Shown piece by piece: positions 1-8,397 of a stretch of DNA of 64,000 nt; positions within the stretch are counted from its first letter, which is position 1; every line of letters begins with the position of its first letter. The translations under genes were made by a program, and so were the position numbers. The stretch lies in contig NZ_JBHRSH010000001.1 in assembly GCF_042643165.1 (NCBI RefSeq), forward strand, positions 62,001 to 126,000. Reading direction: 5' to 3'. This stretch comes from Hyphococcus aureus. Lineage in GTDB: Bacteria > Pseudomonadota > Alphaproteobacteria > Caulobacterales > Parvularculaceae. The notes under the pieces are model-generated. The model worked only from the letters and a program-made list of their open reading frames with translations, did no database searches and was not told the origin of the DNA.

Positions 1-1
1 C

Positions 2-316
2 ACTTATTTCCTGATGGTCTGGCACATGCCGGCGAGCGTGCGCGGCGGATTGCTCGGCGCCGATCTCGACGCGCTGGGCATCCCGACCATTGACGAAGCG
101 GTGGCGCGTTATTCCGCGCGCACAGGCCGCGATGGCGTGCCGGATGTCAATTTCTGCCTCGCCTACAACATGTTCCGCCTCGCCTCGATCATTCAGGGCG
201 TCTATGCGCGGTCATTGCAAGGTAATGCCTCCTCGCCAGCCGCAAAACAGATGGGCGAGAATGTCAAACCCCTTGCCGCGCTGGCATGGGGTTTTGCGCA
301 GAAGGCGGGGGCTTGA
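2..316 (+). CDS. Phosphotransferase family protein, C-terminal fragment
   Basis: Only the last 104 codons are inside the window; the reading frame is open at the left edge. The visible part resembles the C-terminal helical lobe of aminoglycoside-phosphotransferase-like (APH/ACAD10-type) kinases, with the typical stretch NFCLAYNMFRLASIIQGVYA near the middle and a short tail after GENVKPLAALAW. The catalytic HxD and DFG-like motifs would lie upstream and cannot be checked. In many alphaproteobacteria such kinases sit beside acyl-CoA dehydrogenases, but no such neighbour is visible. The next gene starts 10 bases downstream on the same strand, so the two may be co-transcribed. Confidence 0.75.
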   Translation, partial: TYFLMVWHMPASVRGGLLGADLDALGIPTIDEAVARYSARTGRDGVPDVNFCLAYNMFRLASIIQGVYARSLQGNASSPAAKQMGENVKPLAALAWGFAQKAGA

Positions 317-326
317 CGACAAGTCG

Positions 327-833
327 ATGACTATACCGACTCTACAAACGGCTCGGCTGACCTTACGCGCGCCGTCAAAAGACGACTTCTCCGTCTACCG
401 CGATTTTTATGCCGACAAAAGTGCGTCGCTCGCTTACGGCGGTCCGTTGCCGGCGCATCTCGCCTTCCGAAAACTCGCCGCTGATCTCGGGCACTGGCAA
501 TTGCGCGACTATGGCATGTGGGCGGTCGAAGAAAAAACCTCCGGAGAGATGGTCGGCGGCGCCGGGCTTGTCTGGCCGGAGGGATGGCCGCGCTCCGAAC
601 TCACCTGGTGGATCATCCCCTCTGCACGCCGCAATGGCTATGCACTTGAAGCGTCGCGCGCCGTAATCGCCTATGCCTATAAAGAATTACAATGGGCGCA
701 GGTCGAAACGCACATGAATGATGACAATGAAGCCGCCAGGAACCTTGCCTTAAAACTTGGCGGGCGCGTTATTGTTCGTGAAAAATTTCCCGACGGATAT
801 GCAAGGGACGTTTATCTTCTACCGGCGTTATAA
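327..833 (+). CDS. GNAT family N-acetyltransferase (RimJ/RimL-like)
   Basis: This 168-residue protein has the layout of the Acetyltransf_3 group. It opens with a TARLTLRAPSKDDF-type beta1-alpha1 segment (residues 8-21), and the acetyl-CoA pyrophosphate-binding loop appears as RRNGYALEA at about residues 101-109. The segment NDDNEAARNLALKLGG near residues 129-144 matches the motif B helix in which an Asn-rich turn precedes the last strands. The family moves an acetyl group from acetyl-CoA to an amine; the acceptor here is unknown. I chose ATG 327 because the conserved fold starts there; an in-frame extension upstream would overlap the preceding gene and has no family similarity. Confidence 0.85.
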   Translation: MTIPTLQTARLTLRAPSKDDFSVYRDFYADKSASLAYGGPLPAHLAFRKLAADLGHWQLRDYGMWAVEEKTSGEMVGGAGLVWPEGWPRSELTWWIIPSARRNGYALEASRAVIAYAYKELQWAQVETHMNDDNEAARNLALKLGGRVIVREKFPDGYARDVYLLPAL

Positions 834-868
834 ATAACACTGCGTTCTTACGGCGCCGTCCAGCTTCG

Positions 869-2170
869 TTACGCCTTCAACAACGCCACCAGCAACACTG
901 CAATCAACACACTCCATCCCGTCATGATCGCGACCGGCGCGGCGATGACGCCGATCGCCGTCAGCATCAGGGAGAGAAAGCCGAGATGGGCGAACGCCGC
1001 CGCAATTTGCCCGGTGAGCGCCCAACCGGCGCGCCCGCGCGCAAGCACCGCCGATTCAAGCCCGAGCGAGGCGATCTGAAAGAGCTGCGCAAACGCCATC
1101 AACGCGATCAACGGCGCGGCCGCGGCGAACTCTTCCCCGCCGACACCGACCGCAAGCTGGCGGCGCAAGAGGAAGAACACCGCGACCACGGGAAGCGCAA
1201 TCAGGATCGCCGTGCCGATGGACTGGAACGCGACTCTCGCCATGGCGCGCACGCCCTTGTCCGCTTCGATTTTTGACAGCTCCGGAAAGCTCGCCTGATT
1301 GAACATGCTCACGGGCTGGGCGAGCACATTCGCAAGATTAAAAGCGAGTTTGAAAAGACCCGCCGCCGCCGGGCCCAACACGCCCCCGACGATCAACAAG
1401 GGCACATTGTCGTGCATCAACGTAATGGAGCTCGACAGATTGGTTTTGATCATAAAGGGCAGCCATGCCTTGTCCGCCGCGCGGTCGGCTTTTCCAACCA
1501 CATCCGGCGTCAGGTTTTTCTTTTGCAGCTCACGCCAGCCGAGAACCCAGAGACTGGCGCCATGCACAAACACGCTGGCGATCCAGACCGCGAGAAAAGC
1601 CCCAACGCTCGCCTCGGTCAGCCAGAGTATAATGGCGCCGACAAACCGGATTGACGGCATCAGAGTGAGTTGCCAGCCGAGCAGATTGAACTTGTCATAG
1701 AGGCGCAACACGCCGGTCGGCGTCGCCGCGATCAGGAAGGGCGTTGCGAAACAATAGACGGTGATCAGCCCACGGATATCGTCTGACCAGCCGAACGCCC
1801 TAGCGGCGACGGGCGCGAGCCCGAGCGCGACAACGATCGAGACCACCGCGCTCAATATGTCGAGGCGGATCGTATAGCGCAGAAGGTCCCGAAAGCGCGC
1901 GTCATCCCCGTCGCGGACCATGGGCGCCCCGAAGCGGATGACCGCCTGCCAGGACTGGAACCGCGCGAGACCGGCGATCACCGTGGCGTAGGCATGAGCG
2001 AGGACGAGCGCGCCCATCCCTTCCGGACCCAGCCCGCGCGCGGCGATAGCGAGATAGGCGAGGCTCAGCACGCCGCCCACCGCCTTGCCGGAGACGAGCG
2101 CGCGCGCATTCTTCAATATGCGCGCAACCGGTCCCGCCGGTTTGGCCGTTGCTGCTTTCGCCTCCGTCAT
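869..2170 (-). CDS. Polysaccharide/lipid-linked oligosaccharide flippase-like membrane protein
   Basis: This 433-residue, very hydrophobic protein has about twelve predicted membrane segments and the gene-wide pattern of Wzx/MOP-superfamily flippases. There is an early GKAVGGVLSLAYLAIAARGL segment, a central LMHDNVPLLIVGGVLGPAAA segment with an Asp-Asn pair, and a FKLAFNLANVLAQPVSMFNQ stretch typical of oligosaccharide exporters. Such proteins move undecaprenyl-linked glycans across the inner membrane. ATG 2170 is preferred because GGAG lies six bases before it; a longer start at 2194 exists. The divergently placed HAD and nucleotidyltransferase genes could belong to the same envelope-glycan or lipid pathway, which is inference from position only. 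Confidence 0.8.
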   Translation of the reverse strand: MTEAKAATAKPAGPVARILKNARALVSGKAVGGVLSLAYLAIAARGLGPEGMGALVLAHAYATVIAGLARFQSWQAVIRFGAPMVRDGDDARFRDLLRYTIRLDILSAVVSIVVALGLAPVAARAFGWSDDIRGLITVYCFATPFLIAATPTGVLRLYDKFNLLGWQLTLMPSIRFVGAIILWLTEASVGAFLAVWIASVFVHGASLWVLGWRELQKKNLTPDVVGKADRAADKAWLPFMIKTNLSSSITLMHDNVPLLIVGGVLGPAAAGLFKLAFNLANVLAQPVSMFNQASFPELSKIEADKGVRAMARVAFQSIGTAILIALPVVAVFFLLRRQLAVGVGGEEFAAAAPLIALMAFAQLFQIASLGLESAVLARGRAGWALTGQIAAAFAHLGFLSLMLTAIGVIAAPVAIMTGWSVLIAVLLVALLKA

Positions 2171-2329
2171 GATTGCTCCAAATGCGCCGGCCAATTAAAC
2201 CAGAATGGGCTTTTTCTGTGCCCGCAATAAGCCCACTCTCCGCGCCAGATCAACGCATGGCGCTTTCCGGCTTGCATGGAGAGATCAAGCGGCTTTAGGA
2301 GTAAGGGTGATTCCAGAGGCTTTGCGAGA

Positions 2330-3058
2330 ATGCTTGAAAACCGGGACGTCAATCGCCCAACGGACCGGAACGGCAGGAGCCGCGCCGCCATCTTCGATCT
2401 TGACCGCACCATCACGCGGGTCGGCACCTTTACGCCTTTCCTTTTATCCACCAGACCGGACGGCCCGCAGCGGCTCGCCCTGTTCGCCCGCTTTGTGCCT
2501 CACATGGCCCTTTACAAGGCGGGCCGTCTCAGCCGCAAGACCTTGAAGAACCGGATGCTGGCGATGGCGCTTTCCGGCTTCGAGCACGCCCGCATCGCCG
2601 AGCTTTCAGACCGTTTCGTCACCGGCGTCATGGCGGGCGGCCTCTATGCCGACGCGCTCGCCGCGATTGCGCGTCATCGCGCCGATGGCGACAAAATTAT
2701 TCTGGCGACCGCGAGCGTCGACTTTTATGCGCGCCTGATCGCCGAACGGCTTGGGCTGGATGAGTGCATCGCCACGGCGACCGGCTTCGCATCCGACGAA
2801 GCGCCGCCGCAGATCGCCGGAGAGAATTGTTATGGCGAAGCCAAGCGCGAGATGGTCGCCGCGCGTCTTGACGCTTTATATGGCCAGGACCGCGACAACC
2901 TGCATCTTTCTTTCTACACGGACCATATTTCCGACCTGCCGCTGCTTCAGGCCGTGGAAACGCCCTATGTGATCAATCCGAAGCCGGCTTTGCATGCGCA
3001 CGCCAGACAAGCCGGATGGCAGGTCTGCTCATGGACGGCGCTGGAGTCGCAACTGTGA
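2330..3058 (+). CDS. HAD-IB family phosphatase (SerB-like fold)
   Basis: The protein carries HAD motif I as FDLDRTIT at about residues 21-28 (nucleophile and acid/base Asp), motif II in ILATASVDFYARLIAERLGL, and motif III/IV as YTDHISDLPLL with the two acidic residues that hold Mg2+. The helical cap follows motif I directly, as in the HAD-IB group that includes phosphoserine phosphatases and CicA/PgpC-like phosphatases. The substrate is not predictable, though a role in lipid or nucleotide-sugar metabolism would fit the next two genes. ATG 2330 is chosen; an upstream ATG at 2276 gives an 18-residue extension without conserved features. Its TGA overlaps the GTG start of the next gene (GTGA), so translation is probably coupled. 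Confidence 0.82.
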   Translation: MLENRDVNRPTDRNGRSRAAIFDLDRTITRVGTFTPFLLSTRPDGPQRLALFARFVPHMALYKAGRLSRKTLKNRMLAMALSGFEHARIAELSDRFVTGVMAGGLYADALAAIARHRADGDKIILATASVDFYARLIAERLGLDECIATATGFASDEAPPQIAGENCYGEAKREMVAARLDALYGQDRDNLHLSFYTDHISDLPLLQAVETPYVINPKPALHAHARQAGWQVCSWTALESQL

Positions 3059-3876
3059 CAGACGAGACCATGACAGACGAGACTGCTTGCAAAGACGATT
3101 ATACGGCGATCGTCATCACCGGCAAACGCCCGGGCGTTAATCCCGTCGCGGCGGCGCGCGGACATGTTTACAAGGCGCTGGTTGAAACCAATGGCCGTGC
3201 GATGATCGCATGGGTTCTCGACGCCTTGTCGAAATCGCCTTCGGTTTCACGCATTGTTCTGGTTACGGAGGAGGCCCTTGGCCCCCTTGATGACATTCCC
3301 GGTGTTGCAGAAGTGAAATCGCGCATTCCCGTCGAGCGGGTATGCGCCGCCCCCACTATCAGCGCCAGCGTTGCTGCGGCGATTGCAATGCGCAAGGACG
3401 ATTCGCGTTTCCTGATCGCCACCGCCGACCATCCCCTGCTGACGCCGGAAATTGTCACCCAGTTTATTTCCTCTGCGCGCGCCAAGCCGGGCGCCTGCGT
3501 CGCTGTCGTCTGCCGGAAGACCATCGAGGCCGCTTATCCGCACATGCAGCGGACCTATTTGAAGTTTCAGGACATGGAGGTTTCCGGCGCCAACCTGTTT
3601 GCGATCAACGACCGGTCAGGCCTTAAGGCTGTCCGCTTCTGGGAGAAGACCGAGGCCAACCGCAAATCGCCATGGCGTCTCGCGGCCGCCTTCGGTCCAG
3701 TGAACCTTCTGGGTTTTGTCTTCAAGCTCTTTTCAATAGACGCGGCGTTTCTGAGGGCTGGAAAGGTCTTCCAGTGCCCCGCTCACGCCATCGTTCTGCC
3801 TTTCGCCAACGCCGCTATCGATGTGGACAAGCTGTCCGATCTTGAAACCGTCGAAAAGATTCTGACGGCCCGCTAA
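3055..3876 (+). CDS. MobA-like NTP transferase domain protein, copy 1
   Basis: About 273 residues with a nucleotidyltransferase (Rossmann-like GT-A) fold. The N-terminal substrate loop reads VITGKRPGVNPVAAARG followed by the conserved Lys in HVYKALVETNGRAM, in place of the textbook LAAGxGTRMG loop. A metal-site Asp is seen in LIATADHPLLTPE, and the C-terminal IDVDKLSDLETVEK matches the DIDTxxD end motif of MobA/IspD/GlmU-type enzymes. Likely reaction: transfer of a nucleotide to a phosphorylated sugar, polyol or cofactor. GTG 3055 overlaps the HAD stop codon; ATG 3070 is an alternative. A paralog follows 117 bases downstream. Confidence 0.8.
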   Translation: MTDETMTDETACKDDYTAIVITGKRPGVNPVAAARGHVYKALVETNGRAMIAWVLDALSKSPSVSRIVLVTEEALGPLDDIPGVAEVKSRIPVERVCAAPTISASVAAAIAMRKDDSRFLIATADHPLLTPEIVTQFISSARAKPGACVAVVCRKTIEAAYPHMQRTYLKFQDMEVSGANLFAINDRSGLKAVRFWEKTEANRKSPWRLAAAFGPVNLLGFVFKLFSIDAAFLRAGKVFQCPAHAIVLPFANAAIDVDKLSDLETVEKILTAR

Positions 3877-3993
3877 GCGCTTCTCCTTCATGCCTCTGAT
3901 CGTTTCAGGAGATTGGCGCTGCGGCAGGACTTGTTGCGTCCGAATGTTCCATCACCTATGCGTCCTCATTTGCAGAGACATAGACGACACCTC

Positions 3994-4809
3994 ATGAACA
4001 AAGACGATCCAAGGCAATTCCACTTCGTTATCATGGCTGCGCAGCGCGCAGGCGTCGTCAATCCCGTGGCCGCCGCCGCGGGCGTCAGCCATAAATGCCT
4101 TGTCGAGATTGACGGCAAATCCCTGCTCGAACGCACAGTGGCGCATATCATCTCAAGCGGCCTTGCGCGCCGCGTCAGCGTCTCCATCGAAAACGACGCG
4201 CCCTTAAAAAGCGATGCGTATATACGCGGACTGATGGACGCCGGGTTTATTCGCTTCGTGAAATCCACCGACAATCTGTTTGACAGCGTCGCGGCGGCGC
4301 TCAGCGATGACAGCGATCTGCCCGCGATCATCACGACGGCGGACAATGTCCTGTTCAGCGGAGAAATGTATCGCTATTTCGCCGAGCGCGCAGATCAGTC
4401 CGACGCCTCCGTGGCGCTCTGCAACAAAGAGATCCTGCTCTCTAAATATCCCGAGGGGCAGCCGCGTTTTCACCGCTTCAAAGACGGGGAATACACCAAT
4501 TGCAATACATTCGCCCTGATGAACCGTCAGGCGGTGCGCGCGGCGGAGGTCTTTCGCAGCGGCGGCCAGTTCCTCAAAAGCTCCCCCTTGCGCGCAATCA
4601 GGACATTTGGTCTGGTGAATGCAATCGCCTACAAAAACGCATGGCACACGCTTGAGGGCGCGTTCAGGGTCCTGAGCCGGAAGTTCGGCGCCAGCATCGG
4701 CGTCGTCGAAATGCCGTTTCCGGAAGCCCCTATCGATGTTGACAATGAACAGTCGCTCGCCGTCGCAAGCCGGATCATTGCGGAGACAAAGGCAGCGGGC
4801 GGCGCCTAG
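3994..4809 (+). CDS. MobA-like NTP transferase domain protein, copy 2
   Basis: This 271-residue protein is a diverged tandem paralog of the previous gene. It shares the loop VVNPVAAAAGVSHKCLVEID, a metal-site Asp in IITTADNVLFSG, the motif NTFALMNRQAV and the end motif PIDVDNEQSLAVA. The second copy keeps the catalytic Lys and acidic residues, so both copies could be active, perhaps on different phosphorylated substrates. ATG 3994 is preferred because homology begins there, although the frame is open for 27 more codons upstream. A strong bidirectional terminator lies 66 bases after the stop codon. Confidence 0.8.
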   Translation: MNKDDPRQFHFVIMAAQRAGVVNPVAAAAGVSHKCLVEIDGKSLLERTVAHIISSGLARRVSVSIENDAPLKSDAYIRGLMDAGFIRFVKSTDNLFDSVAAALSDDSDLPAIITTADNVLFSGEMYRYFAERADQSDASVALCNKEILLSKYPEGQPRFHRFKDGEYTNCNTFALMNRQAVRAAEVFRSGGQFLKSSPLRAIRTFGLVNAIAYKNAWHTLEGAFRVLSRKFGASIGVVEMPFPEAPIDVDNEQSLAVASRIIAETKAAGGA

Positions 4810-4875
4810 AGCGTTTTCAGCAAAAGCAGACCCGATATAAGCCGCAGACGCCACTCCACGCTCATTTCAAAATGC

Positions 4876-4905
4876 AAAAAAGCCGGCCCGAAGGCCGGCT
4901 TTTTC
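4876..4905. terminator. Bidirectional intrinsic terminator
   Basis: A 12-base inverted repeat (AAAAAGCCGGCC, loop CGAA, GGCCGGCTTTTT) sits between two convergent genes, with an A-run on one side and a T-run on the other. It can end transcription of the nucleotidyltransferase gene on the plus strand and of the VPLPA-CTERM gene on the minus strand. Confidence 0.9.
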
Positions 4906-4928
4906 AATTCCGTTTAACGCTGTGTGCG

Positions 4929-5657
4929 TTAGGCAGTTTTACGGCGACGCGAAGCGAAGCCGAGACCTGCAAGGCCGGACAGAAGCAGCGGAAGCGCAGC
5001 CGGAACCGGAACGTCGCTGACTGTCAGCTGAGCGATCGTGAAGCCAGCGCCTTCGGTCAGTGCGATCAGAAGGAAGTCCTGACCATAGCCGAGGTTCGGG
5101 ATCACATCGATCAGGCTGCCAAGAACGATCGTGCCCATATCCACGCCGTCAACGAACAGCTGGAATGCGCCGCAGTCGCCTTCACCGCCGCCAGCAGACG
5201 AACAGTCCTGGTCGCCGCCACGGTTAAATTCAACGTTGGTCACCGTGTAAGCCTGGTCGAAGACAAAGCGGATAGCTTCGCGCGCATCAAACTGCGTCTG
5301 ATCGTCGGAAGTGTTGTTTTCCGACCATGCGCCGAGACCGGAGTCGGCAGGGTTGATGTCCTGGATAAGGCGCGCTGCATTATTTGCATTCGCGTCGTCC
5401 TGCGTCATCACGCCAGCATAAGCATAAACGTCGACGATCGCGCCGTCGTTCGAATATTCGAAACCTTCAGCGTGATTGATCGTGCAAAGGTCGTTGCTTA
5501 CGCCGCCAGAAGTTGCGCAAGTATTGTTGACGTTTGCAACGTTGTCAGGAGTTACATTGAGGCCATCGCCTTTAAACACGAAAGTTGCTGCATTCGCCGG
5601 CGCCGCCATAAAGCCCGCGGCCAGTGCTGCGGCCGCAAGATAACGAAGGGTTTTCAT
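4929..5657 (-). CDS. VPLPA-CTERM sorting domain-containing extracellular protein
   Basis: This 242-residue secreted protein starts with a classical signal peptide (MKTLRYLAAAALAAGFMAAP, cleavage near ANA-A). It ends with the sorting signal VPVPAALPLLLSGLAGLGF followed by the basic tail ASRRRKTA. That tripartite tail (VPxPA motif, membrane segment, Arg cluster) is the VPLPA-CTERM class recognised by exosortase-like transpeptidases, which implies such an enzyme elsewhere in the genome. The body is acidic and rich in Asn, Asp and Gly, with several Cys pairs (NNTCATSGG, DLCTIN, DQDCSSAGGGEGDC) and a beta-sandwich feel, so an adhesin or extracellular matrix role is possible. ATG 5657 has a strong GGGGGA site eight bases upstream. 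Confidence 0.88.
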   Translation of the reverse strand: MKTLRYLAAAALAAGFMAAPANAATFVFKGDGLNVTPDNVANVNNTCATSGGVSNDLCTINHAEGFEYSNDGAIVDVYAYAGVMTQDDANANNAARLIQDINPADSGLGAWSENNTSDDQTQFDAREAIRFVFDQAYTVTNVEFNRGGDQDCSSAGGGEGDCGAFQLFVDGVDMGTIVLGSLIDVIPNLGYGQDFLLIALTEGAGFTIAQLTVSDVPVPAALPLLLSGLAGLGFASRRRKTA

Positions 5658-6019
5658 GGTGTAGTCCCCCACTCAAAACTAAATCCGGGAAACGCCGGAA
5701 GTCGCATCGTTAAAACATTTTTAACGACGGGCCCAATCTCCCAATTTTATGCAAATTGTCAATTCATTTAGGACGCGTTAACCCAAAAAAAGTGCTGCAT
5801 TGCAACACGGTAGCGCATTTTACCAAAACAATTCCCCTATAGCGTGTATTTATGCCCCGCCATTAACCATAAACACCTGCTTTTGGGAGATTTTTCGCGG
5901 GTTGTGTTCTTTTCGAAGTGCCCGATTCGGCGATTAGCGATTGCCCGCGCCCGGGGACCCGGGATACACCTTTCCTGCGCACCCGCACACCGACCTCTTC
6001 CCTCGTCAGGAGCCCCTTC
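5658..6019. promoter_or_regulatory. Divergent intergenic region between VPLPA-CTERM and amidohydrolase genes
   Basis: This 362-base, AT-richer gap carries the promoters of two divergent genes. On the minus side there is a TTGACA-like hexamer near 5747-5752 and the TTAA-N7-TTAA box described separately. On the plus side an AGGAG precedes ATG 6020. The open frame on the plus strand continues upstream into this gap but is not conserved-looking. I see no small gene in it. Confidence 0.5.
5707..5727. promoter_or_regulatory. CtrA-type box inside a perfect inverted repeat
   Basis: The 21-base inverted repeat TCGTTAAAA-CAT-TTTTAACGA contains TTAA at 5710-5713 and TTAA at 5721-5724 separated by exactly seven bases. 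This is the full recognition pattern of the alphaproteobacterial cell-cycle regulator CtrA. It lies about 50-70 bases upstream of the VPLPA-CTERM start codon, the right place for a promoter-bound regulator. A palindromic operator for another regulator is an alternative reading. Confidence 0.55.
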
Positions 6020-7702
6020 ATGCAACGGATATTCACCCTGATTTCCGCACTATGTGCGCTTTTTGTCGTTGGATGCGCTCGTGAGGAGGCCCCTCTGACC
6101 GCCGCAACCCCAATCGTGACAGTTTTCACCGGGGGGCAAGTCTATACTGGCGTCGACGACGCAGCCCCGGCGGAGGCGGTCGCAATCTCACAGGGCGCCA
6201 TTCTGGCGGTGGGCTCGCACGAGCTGGTTATCGCCGGCGCCGGGGATAATCCCGAGATCATCGATCTTGACGGTGCGGCCCTGTATCCGGGCTTCACGGA
6301 CGCCCATGCGCATTTGCTCGGCATTGGCTTTCGCGAGCTGACCCTCAATCTTGAAGGAGTCTCGTCCGTCGCCGCGCTTGTGGAAATTATCGCAGAGAAA
6401 GCCCTTGATGTCGGGGAAGGCGAAACGCTTTACGGTCGCGGCTGGATCGAAACCGGCTGGCCGGAAGGGCGGATGCCGACCCGCGACGATCTCGATCCGG
6501 TGAGCGCCGGACGGATCGTTATTCTCTCTCGCGCCGACGGCCATGCGCTGGTCGCCAACTCCGCCGCGCTCGACGCCGCAGGGATTGACGACGCGACGCC
6601 CGATCCCGAGGGCGGAAAGATCGAACGCGACGCCTCGGGCCGCGCCACCGGCATTCTGATCGACCACGCCATGTTCCTCGTGAACGGCCTTATTGACGAA
6701 GCCAGCGATGAGACGAAACGCGAGGCTTATGCAAAAGCCTCCGACGTTTACGCCGCCTATGGCTGGACCGGCATGCACAATATGTGGGTGGAGCCGCAGA
6801 ATGTTTCCATGATGGAAGAGCTCTCCGCGAACGGCGCCCTCAACATCCGTGTTTACAACGCCCTCAATGAAGACGGCCTCGCCGCACTTGAAAAAGACGG
6901 CCCGCGCGCCAGCCAAAACGGGCGCATCCTAACGCGGGCGATCAAGCTATTTATTGACGGCGCCCTCGGCTCGCGCGGCGCGGCCTTGCTGGAGCCCTAT
7001 TCCGACCGGCCCGACACGGACGGGCTTATGCTCATGGAAAAAGCCAAGGCGGAAAGCCTTTTCGATCGCGCCATCGCGGCGGGCGCTCAGGTGCACACTC
7101 ATGCGATTGGCGATCGCGGCAACAAGCTCATTCTTGACTGGTATGAGGAAGCCTTCCAGCGCAATCTCGATGCGGGCGATCTCAGATGGCGCGTCGAACA
7201 TGCGCAAATTCTCGATACGGACGATATTCCCCGCTTTGCGGAACTGGGCGTCATCCCGTCCATGCAGCCGAGCCACGCCATCGGCGATCTCTTCTTCGCG
7301 CCGGACCGGTTGGGAACGAACCGGCTTGACGGCGCCTATCCCTGGCGTTCGCTGATCGACGCCGGTTCGATCATTGCTGGCGGCTCCGACGCGCCGGTAG
7401 AGCGCGGCGATCCGCTGATCGAGTTCTACGCCGCCGTCGCCCGCCGCGGCCTTGACGGCTATCAGGACGAGAACTGGCGCCCGGAGCAAGCCGTGTCGCG
7501 CGAGGAAGCCCTGAAGATGTTTACGATCTGGCCAGCCTACGCCTCTTTTCAGGAAGGGCTGCTCGGCACCATCGAACCCGGCAAGCGCGCCGACTTCACC
7601 GTCTTTTCAAAAGACATCATGACAATTCCGGAACAGGAAATCCTGACCGCGAAACCGGTCATGACTGTTGTCGACGGAGAGATCGTTTTCCGGGCGGAGT
7701 AA
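6020..7702 (+). CDS. Lipoprotein amidohydrolase (YtcJ-like, Amidohydro_3)
   Basis: This 560-residue metal-dependent hydrolase belongs to the YtcJ/LAF3 group. Its N-terminus is a lipoprotein signal with lipobox VVGC (Cys about residue 18), so the enzyme should be anchored in the periplasm. The metal ligands appear as HAH in FTDAHAHLLGIG, a candidate carboxylated Lys in IKLFIDGALGSRG, the His residues in HTHAIGDRGN and VEHAQI, and the Asp in GGSDAPVERGDP. A composite beta domain brackets the barrel, ending in TVVDGEIVFR. Substrates of this family are poorly known N-acyl or amide compounds. ATG 6020 is chosen because an AGGAG precedes it and the signal peptide starts there. Confidence 0.88.
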   Translation: MQRIFTLISALCALFVVGCAREEAPLTAATPIVTVFTGGQVYTGVDDAAPAEAVAISQGAILAVGSHELVIAGAGDNPEIIDLDGAALYPGFTDAHAHLLGIGFRELTLNLEGVSSVAALVEIIAEKALDVGEGETLYGRGWIETGWPEGRMPTRDDLDPVSAGRIVILSRADGHALVANSAALDAAGIDDATPDPEGGKIERDASGRATGILIDHAMFLVNGLIDEASDETKREAYAKASDVYAAYGWTGMHNMWVEPQNVSMMEELSANGALNIRVYNALNEDGLAALEKDGPRASQNGRILTRAIKLFIDGALGSRGAALLEPYSDRPDTDGLMLMEKAKAESLFDRAIAAGAQVHTHAIGDRGNKLILDWYEEAFQRNLDAGDLRWRVEHAQILDTDDIPRFAELGVIPSMQPSHAIGDLFFAPDRLGTNRLDGAYPWRSLIDAGSIIAGGSDAPVERGDPLIEFYAAVARRGLDGYQDENWRPEQAVSREEALKMFTIWPAYASFQEGLLGTIEPGKRADFTVFSKDIMTIPEQEILTAKPVMTVVDGEIVFRAE

Positions 7703-7711
7703 CCCGAACCC

Positions 7712-8323
7712 TTACGCTTTCGTCAGCACAAGCCGTGTCCACGTCGCGCCGGCCTTTCGATTATTCTCTGTTATCGCGTCATGGCGCATGCTGAAGACTG
7801 GGCGCAAACCGTATGGCGCCCCAAGGACGGCGGTTTCCTCGCCGCTGACGTCATACATGCGTCGGCCTTCCGGAACCGGCCCGTGACGCAAGAGGAACAT
7901 AATTTTAGCGCCGGGCGCGGCGAGCCGCGCAAGCTCGTCCATGCCCTCGGCGCGTTCTTGCGCATCAAGATGCATCCACACCGCCGTGAGCATGACCAGA
8001 TCGAATACGCCGCTGTGTTCTTTCAATGACGCCAGCGCCGGAAGACTGTCATCAATCCACTCAATTTCCGGTTCGGGGTGCAACACCATGGCTGGCTCGC
8101 GCAAAGCCGAGGTTGGCTCCACCGCCGTCACTTTGTGGCCACGCCTTGCAAAGGCTGCCGCGTCACGTCCCGTGCCCGCGCCGATTTCCAGAATGCGCGA
8201 TGGCGTCTCCGGCAACAGGTGCAGCACCGACTCGTGCACCTCTTCAAAAGTTAGCGCCTCATAGCGGCGGAGCAGGTCTTCGGCTTCCCCGGCATATCCG
8301 GCGTTGCTTGGTTTGGTCTTCAC
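7712..8323 (-). CDS. Class I SAM-dependent methyltransferase
   Basis: This 203-residue protein has motif I as ILEIGAGTGRDAAAFARRGH, an acidic residue at the end of strand 2 in VTAVEPTSALREPA, and motif IV-like FDLVMLTAVWMHLDAQER. This matches the Methyltransf_11/25 type of small-molecule methyltransferases. The methyl acceptor is unknown. The gene converges with the amidohydrolase gene nine bases away and is divergent from a tiny membrane-peptide ORF. Confidence 0.85.
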   Translation of the reverse strand: MKTKPSNAGYAGEAEDLLRRYEALTFEEVHESVLHLLPETPSRILEIGAGTGRDAAAFARRGHKVTAVEPTSALREPAMVLHPEPEIEWIDDSLPALASLKEHSGVFDLVMLTAVWMHLDAQERAEGMDELARLAAPGAKIMFLLRHGPVPEGRRMYDVSGEETAVLGAPYGLRPVFSMRHDAITENNRKAGATWTRLVLTKA

Positions 8324-8397
8324 AACTTCGCGCTTCCTCTCCCCCGGCGTCCGAATTCATTTGTATGAGCCGCGCCGCGCCCCATATAAACAGCATT

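Noticed and set aside
90..326. In-frame N-terminal extension of the GNAT gene
   Set aside because: It overlaps the preceding phosphotransferase gene in another frame and lacks conserved features; ATG 327 fits the fold.
4872..5771. 299-codon plus-strand open frame opposite the VPLPA-CTERM gene
   Set aside because: The minus-strand protein has a signal peptide and sorting tail; the plus-strand frame is an antisense shadow with biased composition.
8026..8397. N-terminal extension of the 34-residue membrane ORF
   Set aside because: It is antisense to the methyltransferase gene and shows GC-biased shadow composition.
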